Assembly: GCF_014650995.1 (NCBI RefSeq)
Contig: NZ_BMWA01000025.1
Span: 62,001-126,000, forward strand
DNA length: 64,000 bases
Direction of reading: 5' to 3'
Origin: Streptomyces viridiviolaceus
GTDB lineage: Bacteria > Actinomycetota > Actinomycetes > Streptomycetales > Streptomycetaceae
Shown here: one piece after another, positions 9,409 through 17,921 of the stretch
How positions within the stretch are numbered: the stretch's first letter is position 1
Layout: every line of letters begins with the position of its first letter
Made by a program: the position numbers and the translations under genes
Notes under the pieces: generated by a model
Database searches by the model: none
What the model was told of the DNA's origin: nothing
Seen by the model: the letters and a program-made list of their open reading frames with translations, nothing else

Positions 9409-10080
9409 TCAGGCCGCCTTGGCCTTGCTGGCGTACATGTCCACGTACTCCTGGCCGGAGAGGCGCATGACCTCGGCCATCACGGAGTCGGTCACGGCCC
9501 GCAGGACGTAGCGGTCGCGGTCCATGCCCTCGTAGCGGGAGAACTCCATCGGCTCGCCGAAGCGGACCGTGACCTTGCCCGGCCGGGGCAGGCCCGCGCC
9601 CCCCGGCTGGAGCTTGTCGGTGCCGATCATCGCGAACGGCACGACGGGGGCGCCGGTCATCAGGGTGAGCCGGGCGATGCCGGTGCGGCCGCGGTAGAGA
9701 CGGCCGTCGGGCGAGCGGGTGCCCTCCGGGTAGATGCCGAAGATCCTGCCCTCCTCCAGCACCCGGCGGCCGGTCATCAGCGCCGCGACACCGCCCCGGC
9801 CGCCGTCGCGGTCGACCGGGATCATGCCGACGCCCGTGAAGAACCAGGCCATCAGCCGGCCCTTGAGGCCCTTGCCCGTGACGTACTCGTCCTTGCCGAT
9901 GAAGAAGACCTGACGGTCGCAGACCAGCGGCAGGATCATCGAGTCGATGAACGTCAGGTGGTTGCCGGCCAGGATGACCGGACCGTCGCCCGGGATGCGC
10001 TCCGCGCCCTCCACCTGTGGGCGGAACATCAGGCGCATGATCGGTCCGAGCACTGCCTTGATGAGCGCGAAGCGGGACAA
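9409..10080 (-). CDS. 1-acyl-sn-glycerol-3-phosphate acyltransferase family protein
   Basis: 223 residues when started at TTG 10078-10080, preceded by CGGAGGG. It has the acyltransferase motif I NHLTFID (H-x4-D, residues 41-46) and motif III YPEGTRS. Members add the second acyl chain to lysophosphatidic acid in phospholipid synthesis, at the inner face of the membrane; paralogues may act on other acceptors. The reading frame stays open for another 73 codons upstream but without family similarity, so the shorter form is chosen. It is monocistronic and convergent with the efflux gene. Confidence 0.88.
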   Translation of the reverse strand: MSRFALIKAVLGPIMRLMFRPQVEGAERIPGDGPVILAGNHLTFIDSMILPLVCDRQVFFIGKDEYVTGKGLKGRLMAWFFTGVGMIPVDRDGGRGGVAALMTGRRVLEEGRIFGIYPEGTRSPDGRLYRGRTGIARLTLMTGAPVVPFAMIGTDKLQPGGAGLPRPGKVTVRFGEPMEFSRYEGMDRDRYVLRAVTDSVMAEVMRLSGQEYVDMYASKAKAA

Positions 10081-10603
10081 CGGGCCCTCCGGTGTCGGGA
10101 TGCGGTATGAGTCTGTGCAGGTGAGGACATTACTCGCGGCCCAGGGGGTCGCGCACGTCGGGTTGACCGAGGTGTTACTCAGTGTTGACGCGTGTTCACC
10201 TGCGGTGCCGTGGTGTTGCGCGGCCGTAACGCGAACCCGGGGATGTGAGCCAGGTCGCGTCCACAGGGACCGGCGTCGTCGGTCCGGTGGTGCGGACACG
10301 GCCCGGATCGAAGCACGCGCGACGCGCAGACGGCGGGAGGCGCGCCGCTGCGGCCGCGCCGCCGACCCCGTTCGCCTTGCCAGGGCCCCGCGGGAACCCT
10401 GCCACGACGGCCGCGGTCACTGGCCGCGTACCCCGCCCGTCCGCCCCCAAGCCGACGGTCTGTCAGACATCCAGGCCCACGGGCCACTCCGCGCCCATGC
10501 GACATCCGGCGGCACCCGCGTGTTCCGCCCGCGGTCTCCCGTTCGTCATGTACGCGCCCCTACGATCGGCCCGCACTGACGGGTCAACGGCAGGAGGTCG
10601 CTC
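10081..10603. other. Long intergenic region between divergent genes
   Basis: No convincing gene. Open frames here lack ribosome sites and family similarity. The stretch must hold the promoters of the acyltransferase (minus) and the phosphodiesterase (plus); TACGAT at 10561-10566 is a reasonable -10 for the latter. Nothing else stands out. Confidence 0.5.
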
Positions 10604-11776
10604 ATGGGAACGCGGGAGTCGGACGAGCAGGCGGGCGGGACCGGACGGCGGGCGCTCCTCGGTGCCGCGGTGCTCGGCGCGGGCGGAGCCGTACTCGGCC
10701 TGCCGGGCACGGCGAGAGCCGCCGACGCCCGGCAGGGCGGCGGCCAGGGCGGGCTGAAGGGCCTGCCCGTGCCGACGGTCATCGGTCACCGCGGCGCCAG
10801 CGGCTACCGGCCCGAGCACACCTTCGGCGCCTACGAGCTGGCCCTGGACATGGGTGCCGACATCGTCGAGGCCGGTGATCTGGTGCCCACCAAGGACGGT
10901 CACCTCGTGTGCCGGCACGAGCCGGAGATCGGCGGCACCACGGACGTCGCGGACCACCCCGAGTTCGCCGACCGCAAGCGCACCAAGCTGCTCGACGGCG
11001 TCTCCACCACCGGCTGGTTCACCGAGGACTTCACGCTCGCCGAGCTCAAGACCCTCCGCGCCACCGAGCGCATCCCGGCCAACCGGCCGCACAACACCCT
11101 CTACGACGGCCGCTGGGAGATCCCCTCCTTCGAAGAGGTGCTCCGCTGGCAGGACGAGCAGACCCGCAAGCGCGGCAAGCAGGTCTGGATCTACCCCGAG
11201 CTCAAGCACCCCACCTACTTCCGCAAGCTCGGCCTCGGCACCGAGGAGCGGCTCGCCAGGCTGCTGCGCAGGTACGGCAAGGACAAGAAGAACTCGCCCG
11301 TCATCATCCAGTCGTTCGAGCCCACCAGCATCCAGCGGATGAACAAGCTCGTCGGCAACCCGCTCGCCGTGCTGCTGTCCGGCGCGAACACCCGCCCCTG
11401 GGACTTCGCCGAGACCGGCGACCCGCGCACGACCGCCGACCTCATCACGCCCGCGGGCCTGAAGGAGATCGCCTCCTACGCCCAGGGCATCGGCCCCACC
11501 CTGGACCTGGTCATCCCGCGGGACCCCGCCGGCAACCTCACCGAGCCCACCACCCTCGTCCGCGACGCGCACCGGGCGGGCCTGATCCTGCACCCGTACA
11601 CCATGCGCAACGAGAACCCGTTCCTGCCCGCGAACTTCCGCAAGGGCAGCGCCAAGGACGCCTACGGTGACGTCTTCGGCGCTTTCCAGGCCTACTTCGC
11701 CACCGGCATCGACGGCGTCTTCACCGACCACCCGGACACGGGACTGCTGGCCCGCGAGGACTTCGTCAACCGCTGA
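10604..11776 (+). CDS. glpQ: Secreted glycerophosphodiester phosphodiesterase
   Basis: 390 residues. A twin-arginine-like signal (TGRRALLGAAVLGAGG, cleavage after ARA) directs export. The mature part begins with VIGHRGASGYRPEHTFGAY, the catalytic HRG...PEHT block of GDPD enzymes; TKDGHLVCRHEP supplies further metal and catalytic residues. It hydrolyses glycerophosphodiesters, and possibly teichoic-acid fragments, to glycerol 3-phosphate and alcohol, feeding carbon or phosphate uptake. Length fits the long periplasmic GlpQ type rather than the short cytosolic type. The start has GGAGG (10592) nearby. It is monocistronic, closed by a 12-base stem terminator. PhoP control is possible but no box was identified. 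Confidence 0.92.
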   Translation: MGTRESDEQAGGTGRRALLGAAVLGAGGAVLGLPGTARAADARQGGGQGGLKGLPVPTVIGHRGASGYRPEHTFGAYELALDMGADIVEAGDLVPTKDGHLVCRHEPEIGGTTDVADHPEFADRKRTKLLDGVSTTGWFTEDFTLAELKTLRATERIPANRPHNTLYDGRWEIPSFEEVLRWQDEQTRKRGKQVWIYPELKHPTYFRKLGLGTEERLARLLRRYGKDKKNSPVIIQSFEPTSIQRMNKLVGNPLAVLLSGANTRPWDFAETGDPRTTADLITPAGLKEIASYAQGIGPTLDLVIPRDPAGNLTEPTTLVRDAHRAGLILHPYTMRNENPFLPANFRKGSAKDAYGDVFGAFQAYFATGIDGVFTDHPDTGLLAREDFVNR

Positions 11777-11805
11777 GCGGCACCACCCCGGTTGGGGTGA
11801 CCTTC

Positions 11806-11837
11806 GGTCGCCCGGGCAACCCGCCGCCCGGGCGACC
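11806..11837 (+). terminator. Terminator hairpin after glpQ
   Basis: Perfect 12-base stem GGTCGCCCGGGC (11806-11817) pairing with 11826-11837, loop of eight bases, 30 bases after the glpQ stop. Confidence 0.75.
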
Positions 11838-11851
11838 GCGTCGCCCTGCAT

Positions 11852-12346
11852 ATGACGCACGACCTGGTCACCACCCTTCGACCTCTGCTCACCGCCGAGG
11901 CGTCCGCCGAGGCACATGCCTCCGGAGCCGAGCCGGGCGACCTGGAACAGGCGGTCTGGCTGCGCCTTCTGGAACGCCTGGAGGCCGACGGCCCGCCGCA
12001 CGACCCGCACCGCTGGCTGCGCAGCGCGGTCCGCATCGAGGCCCGCCGCACCCGCCGCACGACCCGGATCGAACGGCCGTACGCCGGTGAACCCGCCGAC
12101 GCCGCCGAACGCGAACCCGAACAGCTCGCCCTCGCCGCCGCCCGCCGCCGCGCCCTGCGCGAGGCCGTGCGCCGGCTGCCCGGCCGCTGCCCGCGGCTGC
12201 TGGAGGCGCTGCTGTCCCCGCAGGACCTGACATACCGGGAAATCGCGGGGGAGTTGGGTATCTCACAGGGCAGCCTTGGGCCGGAACGCTCCAGATGTCT
12301 GGGATGTCTACGGCGATTGCTGACGCCGGAGGTTGCGGCTCGCTGA
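11852..12346 (+). CDS. Compact sigma-70-like (ECF-type) protein
   Basis: 164 residues. The N-terminal half (DLEQAVWLRLLERLEADG, then WLRSAVRIEARR) resembles sigma region 2, but is short. The C-terminal part LTYREIAGELGISQGSLGP is a sigma region 4 helix-turn-helix that would read a -35 element. It is probably an RNA polymerase sigma factor of the extracytoplasmic-function class, or a sigma-like regulator. No anti-sigma gene is adjacent. Two cysteines in the region-4 tail (RCLGCLRR) are unusual. ATG 11852 has no good ribosome site. Function as a true sigma factor is an inference. Confidence 0.7.
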   Translation: MTHDLVTTLRPLLTAEASAEAHASGAEPGDLEQAVWLRLLERLEADGPPHDPHRWLRSAVRIEARRTRRTTRIERPYAGEPADAAEREPEQLALAAARRRALREAVRRLPGRCPRLLEALLSPQDLTYREIAGELGISQGSLGPERSRCLGCLRRLLTPEVAAR

Positions 12347-12403
12347 GGACGGGGATAGGAGTGGGGGACCACAGGTGATCAGGTGAGCGGGAGGCATGCG
12401 CAC

Positions 12404-12901
12404 ATGGGCATGAGCGTGACCATCTCGGCGGCGACCGAGCAGGATGCCGAGCAGATCTTCCGGCTGCAGTACCTCTGCTTCCAGAGCGAGGCGGCGCTGT
12501 ACGGCAACTACCGCATCGACCCGCTCGTCCAGACCCTTGACTCGGTCCGCGAGGAGGTGGCCGCCGACTGCGTCTTCGTGGCCCGGCTCGGTGACGAGGT
12601 GGTCGGCTCGGTGCGCGGCCGGGTGGCCGAGGACGGCGCCGCGTCCATCGGCAAGCTCTGCGTCCACCCCCGCCTCCAGGGGCACGGCATCGGCGGCCGG
12701 CTGCTGCGCGCCGCCGAGTCCGCCCTCGCCGAAAAGCACGGTGCCAAGCGCTTCCGCCTGCACACCGGCCACCGCAGCGAGAGCAACCTGCGGCTGTACC
12801 GGCGGGTGGGCTACGAGACGGTGGGGACCTCGCAGGGAGCGGACGGCGTCCTCATGATCGTCCTGGAGAAGCCGGCGGGCACCTACGCCACCACGGCCTG
12901 A
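12404..12901 (+). CDS. GNAT-family N-acetyltransferase
   Basis: 165 residues. The acetyl-CoA binding loop is LCVHPRLQGHGIGGRLLRAAE (motif A R/Q-x-x-G-x-G), followed by NLRLYRRVGYETVG (motif B). It transfers an acetyl group to an unknown amine substrate. Start is at ATG 12404 because GGGAGG lies nine bases upstream; an earlier GTG at 12383 is in frame. It is a single gene, convergent with the following membrane-protein pair. Confidence 0.88.
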   Translation: MGMSVTISAATEQDAEQIFRLQYLCFQSEAALYGNYRIDPLVQTLDSVREEVAADCVFVARLGDEVVGSVRGRVAEDGAASIGKLCVHPRLQGHGIGGRLLRAAESALAEKHGAKRFRLHTGHRSESNLRLYRRVGYETVGTSQGADGVLMIVLEKPAGTYATTA

Positions 12902-12915
12902 CGGGGCGTCACCCG

Positions 12916-13332
12916 CTACGCGGTGCGGGCCCTGCGCAGCCAGTACAGGGCGGTCAGCGGCAGCAGCACGGGAATGAACAGGTACCCCATGCCGTAGTCC
13001 GACCACACGGTCGCGTCGGGGAAGGCGGACGGCTCCACCAGCGTCCAGGTGCCGACCGTCAGGACGCCCACGAGCTCGGCGGCGCAGCACACCAGCGCCG
13101 CCTTGCGGGCGGTCTCCCCGCCGCGCACCAGGGTGTACGTGATGAAGCCGTAGACGAGGCCCGCCACCGCGGACAGCGAGTAGGCGAGCGGCGCCCGGTC
13201 GAACTCGGTCGCGATCTGGTGCACGGACCGCGAGACGGCACCGACGACCATCACCCCGTACAGCCACACCAGCAGGATCCCGGGCCCGCCGATCAGCCGT
13301 GCCCGGGCCGGCTTCTCCTCGGTCGCCGCCAC
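12916..13332 (-). CDS. Small integral membrane protein
   Basis: 138 residues from GTG 13330-13332, which follows GGGGAGG closely; an ATG at 13353 lies before that ribosome site and is less likely. About four hydrophobic helices (ILLVWLYGVMVVGAV; SLSAVAGLVYGFITYTL; ALVCCAAELVGVLTVG; LFIPVLLPLTALYWL). It resembles uncharacterised actinobacterial membrane proteins. Start follows the stop of the upstream membrane protein by one base, so both form a coupled operon. Function unknown. Confidence 0.8.
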   Translation of the reverse strand: MAATEEKPARARLIGGPGILLVWLYGVMVVGAVSRSVHQIATEFDRAPLAYSLSAVAGLVYGFITYTLVRGGETARKAALVCCAAELVGVLTVGTWTLVEPSAFPDATVWSDYGMGYLFIPVLLPLTALYWLRRARTA

Positions 13333-13333
13333 C

Positions 13334-13693
13334 TCAGCCTCCCCAGATGTCATACAGCCGCACCTCGAGGACGGCGAGGACGACGCCGCCCGCGGCCACC
13401 GTCACCGAGCCCCAGCGGGTGCGCTCGGCCAGCGACATGAACCCCGCCGCCGGGACGCAGGCGAAGGCGCCCAGCAGATACGCCACGAAGATCGTCGTGC
13501 CCTGCTCCGGGTCATCGCCCCGCGCCAACTGCACGATCCCGACCACCAGCTGGACGAGGGCCAGCAGCGACACCACGCCCATGCCGATGAAGTGCCAGTC
13601 CTTCGTCGGCTGGTCACGGTAGGCGGCCCAGCCGCACCAGGCGGCGAGCAGCAGCGCGGCGACTCCGGTCACCAGCGTCAGGACGTCAAGCAT
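13334..13693 (-). CDS. Small integral membrane protein
   Basis: 119 residues with four predicted membrane helices, beginning MLDVLTLVTGVAALLLAAWC. The ATG at 13691-13693 places the start at the first helix. A short TKDWHFIGMGVVSLLALV segment resembles other Streptomyces hypothetical membrane proteins. It is translated just ahead of the next small membrane protein (stop and start one base apart), so they probably act together or form a complex. No enzymatic motif seen. Confidence 0.8.
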   Translation of the reverse strand: MLDVLTLVTGVAALLLAAWCGWAAYRDQPTKDWHFIGMGVVSLLALVQLVVGIVQLARGDDPEQGTTIFVAYLLGAFACVPAAGFMSLAERTRWGSVTVAAGGVVLAVLEVRLYDIWGG

Positions 13694-14012
13694 GGCAGCG
13701 ACCCTATTACGGGCCGAAAGACCCGATGCGCGCGGCCCCGCCACACGGCCTCCGCCCGTACCCGCCGCCCTGCGCCGCGCTCACGCCCCGGGCGGCGCCC
13801 GGCGGCGGCCGTTCGCCGGCGCGGCGCGGGTCCAGGCCCCGACTCGGGCGGACGTGCCCCGCAGGGGCGTGTGCCCGGGGGCGTGTCGCCCGGCCTGGGC
13901 GCCGGGGAGCCGGCACCCCGTCCGCGCCGCCCGGCGGGCAGGCCCTCGACCGGTCGCTGCCGCGCGGGCGGCCCCGTCCGGCAGGACGCACCGGCGCCGT
14001 AGGGTCGAGGTC
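13694..14012. other. GC-rich intergenic region, no gene seen
   Basis: Separates divergent genes (membrane protein on minus, HAD phosphatase on plus). Open frames in it have no family features. Presumably carries both promoters; none could be assigned with confidence. Confidence 0.4.
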
Positions 14013-14663
14013 ATGAAGATCCACGCGCAAGCCCTCCTGTTCGACAACGACGGAACCCTCGTCTCCTCCCTCGACTCCGTGCGCCGCTGCTGGACGCGCT
14101 GGGCCGGCGAGTACGGGATCACGGCCGAGGAGTTCGCCCGCGTCGAGCTGCACGGGCGGCCGGCCGCGGAGATAGCCGCCGACCTGCTGCCCGCCGAGGT
14201 CGTGCCGGAGGCCGTCGCGCGGATCGAGAAGCTGGAGGTCGAGGACGTCCCCCATCGCGGCGTGCACCTGCTGCCGGGCACCAAGGACTTCCTGGACGGG
14301 CTGCCCGCCGACCGCTGGGCTGTCGTCACCTCGGCCACCCGCCGGCTCGCCGAGGCCCGGCTGGACGCCGTCGGCATCCTGCCCAAGACGCTCGTCGCCG
14401 CCGACGACATCACCCGCGGCAAGCCCGACCCCGAGCCCTACCTCCTCGGCGCCCGGGCCCTGGGCGTCGACCCGGCCGCCTGCGTCGTCTTCGAGGACGC
14501 CCCCGCCGGACTCCAGGCCGGCCGGGCCGCCGGCATGACCACCGTGGCGTTGGCCACAACGCACCCGGCCGGCGAACTCGACGCCGACCTGGTGGTGAAC
14601 GACCTCTCGGCCCTGTCGGTACTGGTCACCGACCAGGCTGTGGAGATCTCCCTGCGCGGCTGA
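14013..14663 (+). CDS. HAD-superfamily sugar phosphatase
   Basis: 216 residues. HAD motif I is FDNDGTLVSS, here with Asn between the two aspartates (most members have FDxDGT). Motif II is VVTSATRR, motif III the Lys in GKPDPEPYLLGA, and motif IV VFEDAPAGLQAG. The cap position fits beta-phosphoglucomutase/GPP-like phosphatases that dephosphorylate small sugar or polyol phosphates. It is monocistronic. Substrate uncertain. Confidence 0.9.
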   Translation: MKIHAQALLFDNDGTLVSSLDSVRRCWTRWAGEYGITAEEFARVELHGRPAAEIAADLLPAEVVPEAVARIEKLEVEDVPHRGVHLLPGTKDFLDGLPADRWAVVTSATRRLAEARLDAVGILPKTLVAADDITRGKPDPEPYLLGARALGVDPAACVVFEDAPAGLQAGRAAGMTTVALATTHPAGELDADLVVNDLSALSVLVTDQAVEISLRG

Positions 14664-14754
14664 CGGGCGGCCCAGGGGCCCGCCGGCGTCCACCGCTGTC
14701 CACCATGCGGACAGCGGTGTCCGGTCAGGACGATACGTCTGCTTTACTGATCGC

Positions 14755-14841
14755 ATGACCACGACGAGCGACCGCACCCCTGCGACCGAGGCGACGACCA
14801 CGCCCGGTGCTCGTTGTATGTGTCGAATGTGCGCCTTCTAG
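14755..14841 (+). CDS. Cys/Met-rich leader peptide upstream of metNIQ
   Basis: 28 codons, ATG to TAG, ending in RCMCRMCAF. Three cysteines and two methionines cluster in the last eight residues. TTTACT at 14743-14748 sits 12 bases before the ATG, so the transcript may be leaderless. Short cysteine-rich leader peptides are known upstream of actinobacterial sulfur genes, where ribosome stalling on Cys codons controls the downstream operon. Here the ORF lies 230 bases before the methionine importer. Following it are overlapping hairpins (14864-14881 against 14879-14890; 14900-14920), which could form alternative structures. I infer sulfur-amino-acid-responsive attenuation. It is too short for normal gene calling. 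Confidence 0.65.
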   Translation: MTTTSDRTPATEATTTPGARCMCRMCAF

Positions 14842-15071
14842 AGGGCCCCTGCACCACCTGAGCCTCGCGCCCCGAAGCGAGCGCCCGCTCACGTCCGCCG
14901 TCGCGCCCCGCGCACGCGACTGAGCCACGCCCCGCGCACACGTTTCTCCCCGGTTCCATCGCCACCGCGAGAACCGTGCCGCGTTCCGAAGGACCCAAGA
15001 ACCCCGAAGAACAACGCCCCGTGCCCGGCGCACACACCCGCGCCGCGCACTCGACAGTGACGGAAACCCAC

Positions 15072-16109
15072 GTGATCACCACATCGGGCCTCACCAAGGT
15101 CTACCGCTCACGCGGCCGCGAGGTCACCGCCCTGGACGGCGTCGACCTGCACGTCCGCGAGGGCGAGGTCTACGGCGTCATCGGCCAGTCCGGCGCCGGC
15201 AAGTCCTCGCTCATCCGCTGCATCAACCTCCTGGAGCGCCCCACCTCCGGCACGGTCACCGTCGCCGGTCAGGACCTCACCGCGCTCGCCGGCCGCGGCC
15301 CGCGCGCCGGCAAGGAGCTGCGGCAGGCGCGCAGCCGCATCGGCATGGTCTTCCAGCACTTCAACCTGCTGTCCTCACGGACGGTGCAGGACAACGTCGA
15401 GCTGCCGCTGGAGATCCTGGGCAAGTCAGGGAAGGAACGTTCCCGCAAGGCGCTGGAGCTGCTGGACCTGGTCGGCCTCGCCGACAAGGCCAAGGCGTAC
15501 CCCGCCCAGCTCTCCGGCGGCCAGAAGCAGCGCGTCGGCATCGCGCGCGCCCTGGCCGGCGACCCCAAGGTCCTGCTGTCCGACGAGGCCACCAGCGCCC
15601 TCGACCCGGAGACCACCCGCTCCATCCTGACGCTGCTGCGCGACCTGAACCGGCAGCTCGGCCTGACCGTCCTGCTCATCACCCACGAAATGGACGTCGT
15701 CAAGAGCATCTGCGACTCGGCCGCCCTGATGGACAAGGGCCGTGTCGTCGAGTCCGGCACGGTCGGCGAACTCCTCGCCACCCCGGGCTCCGAACTGGCC
15801 GCCGCGCTCTTCCCCGTGGGCGGCGCCGCCACCGGCGACGACCGGACCGTCCTCGACGTCACCTTCCACGGCGAGGCCGCCACCCAGCCCGTCATCTCCC
15901 AGCTCTCCCGCACCTACAACATCGACATATCGATCCTCGGTGCGGCCATCGACACCGTCGGCGGCCTCCAGATCGGCCGGATGCGCATCGAACTGCCCGG
16001 CCGCTACGAGGACAACGTCGTGCCGGTCGGCTTCCTGCGCGAACAGGGGCTGCAGATCGACGTGGTGAACGAGGACCAGCCGCTGCTGGTGAAGGAAGGT
16101 GCCAAGTGA
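15072..16109 (+). CDS. metN: Methionine ABC importer, ATP-binding protein
   Basis: 345 residues from GTG 15072 (GGAA upstream); GTG 15057 is an in-frame alternative. Walker A is GQSGAGKSSLIR, signature LSGGQKQRVGIARAL, Walker B LLSDEATSALDPE (Ser replaces the usual first Leu-Leu-Cys context, Asp-Glu intact). The C-terminal region after residue 265 is an NIL domain (VLDVTFHGEAATQPVISQLS), the methionine-sensing domain that inhibits transport when cellular methionine is high. It powers D/L-methionine uptake with MetI and MetQ. Overlaps metI by four bases. Confidence 0.95.
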   Translation: MITTSGLTKVYRSRGREVTALDGVDLHVREGEVYGVIGQSGAGKSSLIRCINLLERPTSGTVTVAGQDLTALAGRGPRAGKELRQARSRIGMVFQHFNLLSSRTVQDNVELPLEILGKSGKERSRKALELLDLVGLADKAKAYPAQLSGGQKQRVGIARALAGDPKVLLSDEATSALDPETTRSILTLLRDLNRQLGLTVLLITHEMDVVKSICDSAALMDKGRVVESGTVGELLATPGSELAAALFPVGGAATGDDRTVLDVTFHGEAATQPVISQLSRTYNIDISILGAAIDTVGGLQIGRMRIELPGRYEDNVVPVGFLREQGLQIDVVNEDQPLLVKEGAK

Positions 16110-16843
16110 CCTGGTCCGAGATGCAGCCCCTGCTGGAGCAGGCGTGTCGGGAGACACTGGTCATGGTCGGCTGGTCGACCCTGATCGCCGTGGTCGGCGG
16201 ACTCCCGCTCGGCATCCTGCTCGTCCTGACCGACAAGGGCGGCCTGCTGCAGAACACCGTGGTGAACAAGGTCATCGGCCAGGTCGTGAACATCGGCCGC
16301 TCGCTGCCGTTCATCATCCTCATGGTCGCGCTGATGAACTTCACGCGCTGGATCACCGGGACGACCATCGGCAGCGAGGCCGCGATCGTGCCGCTCGCCA
16401 TCGGCGGCATCCCCTTCTTCGCGCGCCTCGTCGAGACGGCCGTCCGCGAGGTCGACGGCGGCCTGGTGGAGGCCGTGCAGGCCATGGGCGGCAACACCTG
16501 GACCGTCGTCCGCAAGGTCCTCGTCCCCGAAGCCCTGCCCTCCCTCATCGCGAGCACCACGACCACGGTCATCGCCCTCATCGGTTACTCGGCCATGGCC
16601 GGCACCGTCGGCGGCGGCGGCCTCGGCGACCTCGCCGTCCGCTACGGATACAACCGCTTCGAGACCGGCCTGATGTGGGTCACCGTGGCGGTTCTCGCCG
16701 TGGCCATCTCGGTCATCCAGTTCGCCGGCGACTACGCGGCCCGCGCCCTGCACCGCCGCGGCGGACGTTCGGGCGCCGGGCCGAAACTGCGCCTGCTCAA
16801 GGCCAAGGAGCCTGCGGCCGCCGACGTCGGCAAGGTCGCGTAA
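16106..16843 (+). CDS. metI: Methionine ABC importer, permease
   Basis: 245 residues with about five to six membrane helices. The start GTG overlaps the metN stop (GTGA), giving coupled translation. The EAA-type coupling loop is GGLVEAVQAMGGNTWTVVRK then VLVPEALPSL, which docks to MetN. The protein belongs to the MetI family and forms the transmembrane dimer of the importer. It is followed by a 121-base gap with two hairpins before metQ. Confidence 0.95.
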   Translation: MTWSEMQPLLEQACRETLVMVGWSTLIAVVGGLPLGILLVLTDKGGLLQNTVVNKVIGQVVNIGRSLPFIILMVALMNFTRWITGTTIGSEAAIVPLAIGGIPFFARLVETAVREVDGGLVEAVQAMGGNTWTVVRKVLVPEALPSLIASTTTTVIALIGYSAMAGTVGGGGLGDLAVRYGYNRFETGLMWVTVAVLAVAISVIQFAGDYAARALHRRGGRSGAGPKLRLLKAKEPAAADVGKVA

Positions 16844-16901
16844 CCCCACCCGGACCCCCCGTACCGCCCACCCGTCGCCCGACCACCACCCCCCTCAACG
16901 A

Positions 16902-16935
16902 CGGCGCTTCGCGCCGGCACCCCTTGATCAAGGGG
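16902..16935 (+). other. Two stem-loops between metI and metQ
   Basis: A hairpin with arms CGGCGC and GCGCCG (16902-16907/16911-16916, loop TTC) is followed by a perfect 16-base palindrome at 16920-16935 (CCCCTTGATCAAGGGG). They lie 30 bases before the metQ start. Possible roles are partial termination or mRNA stabilisation that sets the ratio of binding protein to permease. Confidence 0.6.
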
Positions 16936-16964
16936 TCGCACCACCATCAGGAAAGGCACTTTTC

Positions 16965-17792
16965 GTGCGTAACACCGCCAAGATCACCACCGCCGTCCTC
17001 GCCGCCGGAGCCCTCACCCTCGGGCTCAGCGCCTGCGGCTCGGACAAGGACGCCGCCTCCGACACCTCCGGTCCGCTGGTCGTCGCCGCGACGCCCGTCC
17101 CGCACGCCGAGATCCTCACCTACGTGAAGGACAACCTGGCGAAGAAGGAGGGCCTGGACCTGCAGGTCAAGGAGTTCACCGACTACGTCACGCCGAACAC
17201 GGCGACCGAGGACGGTTCGGTGGGCGCCAACTACTTCCAGACCGAGCCGTACCTCGAGGACTTCAACAAGAAGAACGGCACCCACCTGAAGTCCGTCGCC
17301 TCGGTGCACCTGGAGCCGCTCGGCCTGTACTCGAACAAGGCCGACAAGGCCGGTGACCTGAAGAACGGTGCGACCATCGCCGTCCCCAACGACAGCGTCA
17401 CCGAGGCCCGCGCCCTGCAGCTCCTCGCCGCCAACGGGCTCATCACCCTCAAGGACGGCGTCGGTACCGCGGCCACCACCGCCGACATCACCAAGAACCC
17501 GAAGAACCTCAAGTTCAAGGAGCTGGAGGCGGCCCAGACCGCACGCTCCCTGAACGACGTCGACGCGGCGGTCATCAACGGCAACTACGCCCTCGAGGCG
17601 GACCTGAAGCCGTCCGAGGACGCCATCGTCCTGGAGTCCGCCGAGAACAACCCGAACGTCAACCTCCTCGTCGTCAAGGAGGGCCAGGAGGACGACCCGC
17701 GCGTGCAGAAGCTCGCGAAGCTCCTGACCTCCCCCGAGGTGAAGAAGTTCATCGAGGACAAGTACTCCGGGTCCGTGATCCCCTCCTTCTGA
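16965..17792 (+). CDS. metQ: Methionine-binding lipoprotein
   Basis: 275 residues of the NlpA/MetQ family. Signal peptide and lipobox LSAC (cysteine about residue 26) direct lipid anchoring outside the membrane. The mature protein begins with VVAATPVPHAEILTYVKDNL, and later GANYFQTEPYLEDFNKKNG and NGNYALEADL, all MetQ signatures. It captures methionine and delivers it to MetNI. GTG 16965 has AGGAAAGG upstream. Closed by a strong terminator. Confidence 0.96.
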   Translation: MRNTAKITTAVLAAGALTLGLSACGSDKDAASDTSGPLVVAATPVPHAEILTYVKDNLAKKEGLDLQVKEFTDYVTPNTATEDGSVGANYFQTEPYLEDFNKKNGTHLKSVASVHLEPLGLYSNKADKAGDLKNGATIAVPNDSVTEARALQLLAANGLITLKDGVGTAATTADITKNPKNLKFKELEAAQTARSLNDVDAAVINGNYALEADLKPSEDAIVLESAENNPNVNLLVVKEGQEDDPRVQKLAKLLTSPEVKKFIEDKYSGSVIPSF

Positions 17793-17809
17793 TCCGGTCT
17801 CCCGCCCGC

Positions 17810-17846
17810 CACGGGGTCCGCTCCGCATGGGAGTGGACCCCGTGGT
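17810..17846 (+). terminator. Terminator of the metNIQ operon
   Basis: Perfect 11-base stem CCACGGGGTCC/GGACCCCGTGG (17810-17820 and 17836-17846). The enclosed bases can extend the stem by about five pairs, leaving a small loop. It starts 18 bases after the metQ stop. Confidence 0.85.
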
Positions 17847-17921
17847 GCGGTTGAGTGCTTTCATGCTGCATGCTGGGCAGTTCAGCAGGCCCTGACGTTT
17901 TCGAAGGCTACGGAGCGGCGC

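Noticed and set aside
14842-15071. SAM riboswitch before metN
   Set aside because: No SAM-I/SAM-II core recognised; the leader ORF with hairpins explains the region better.
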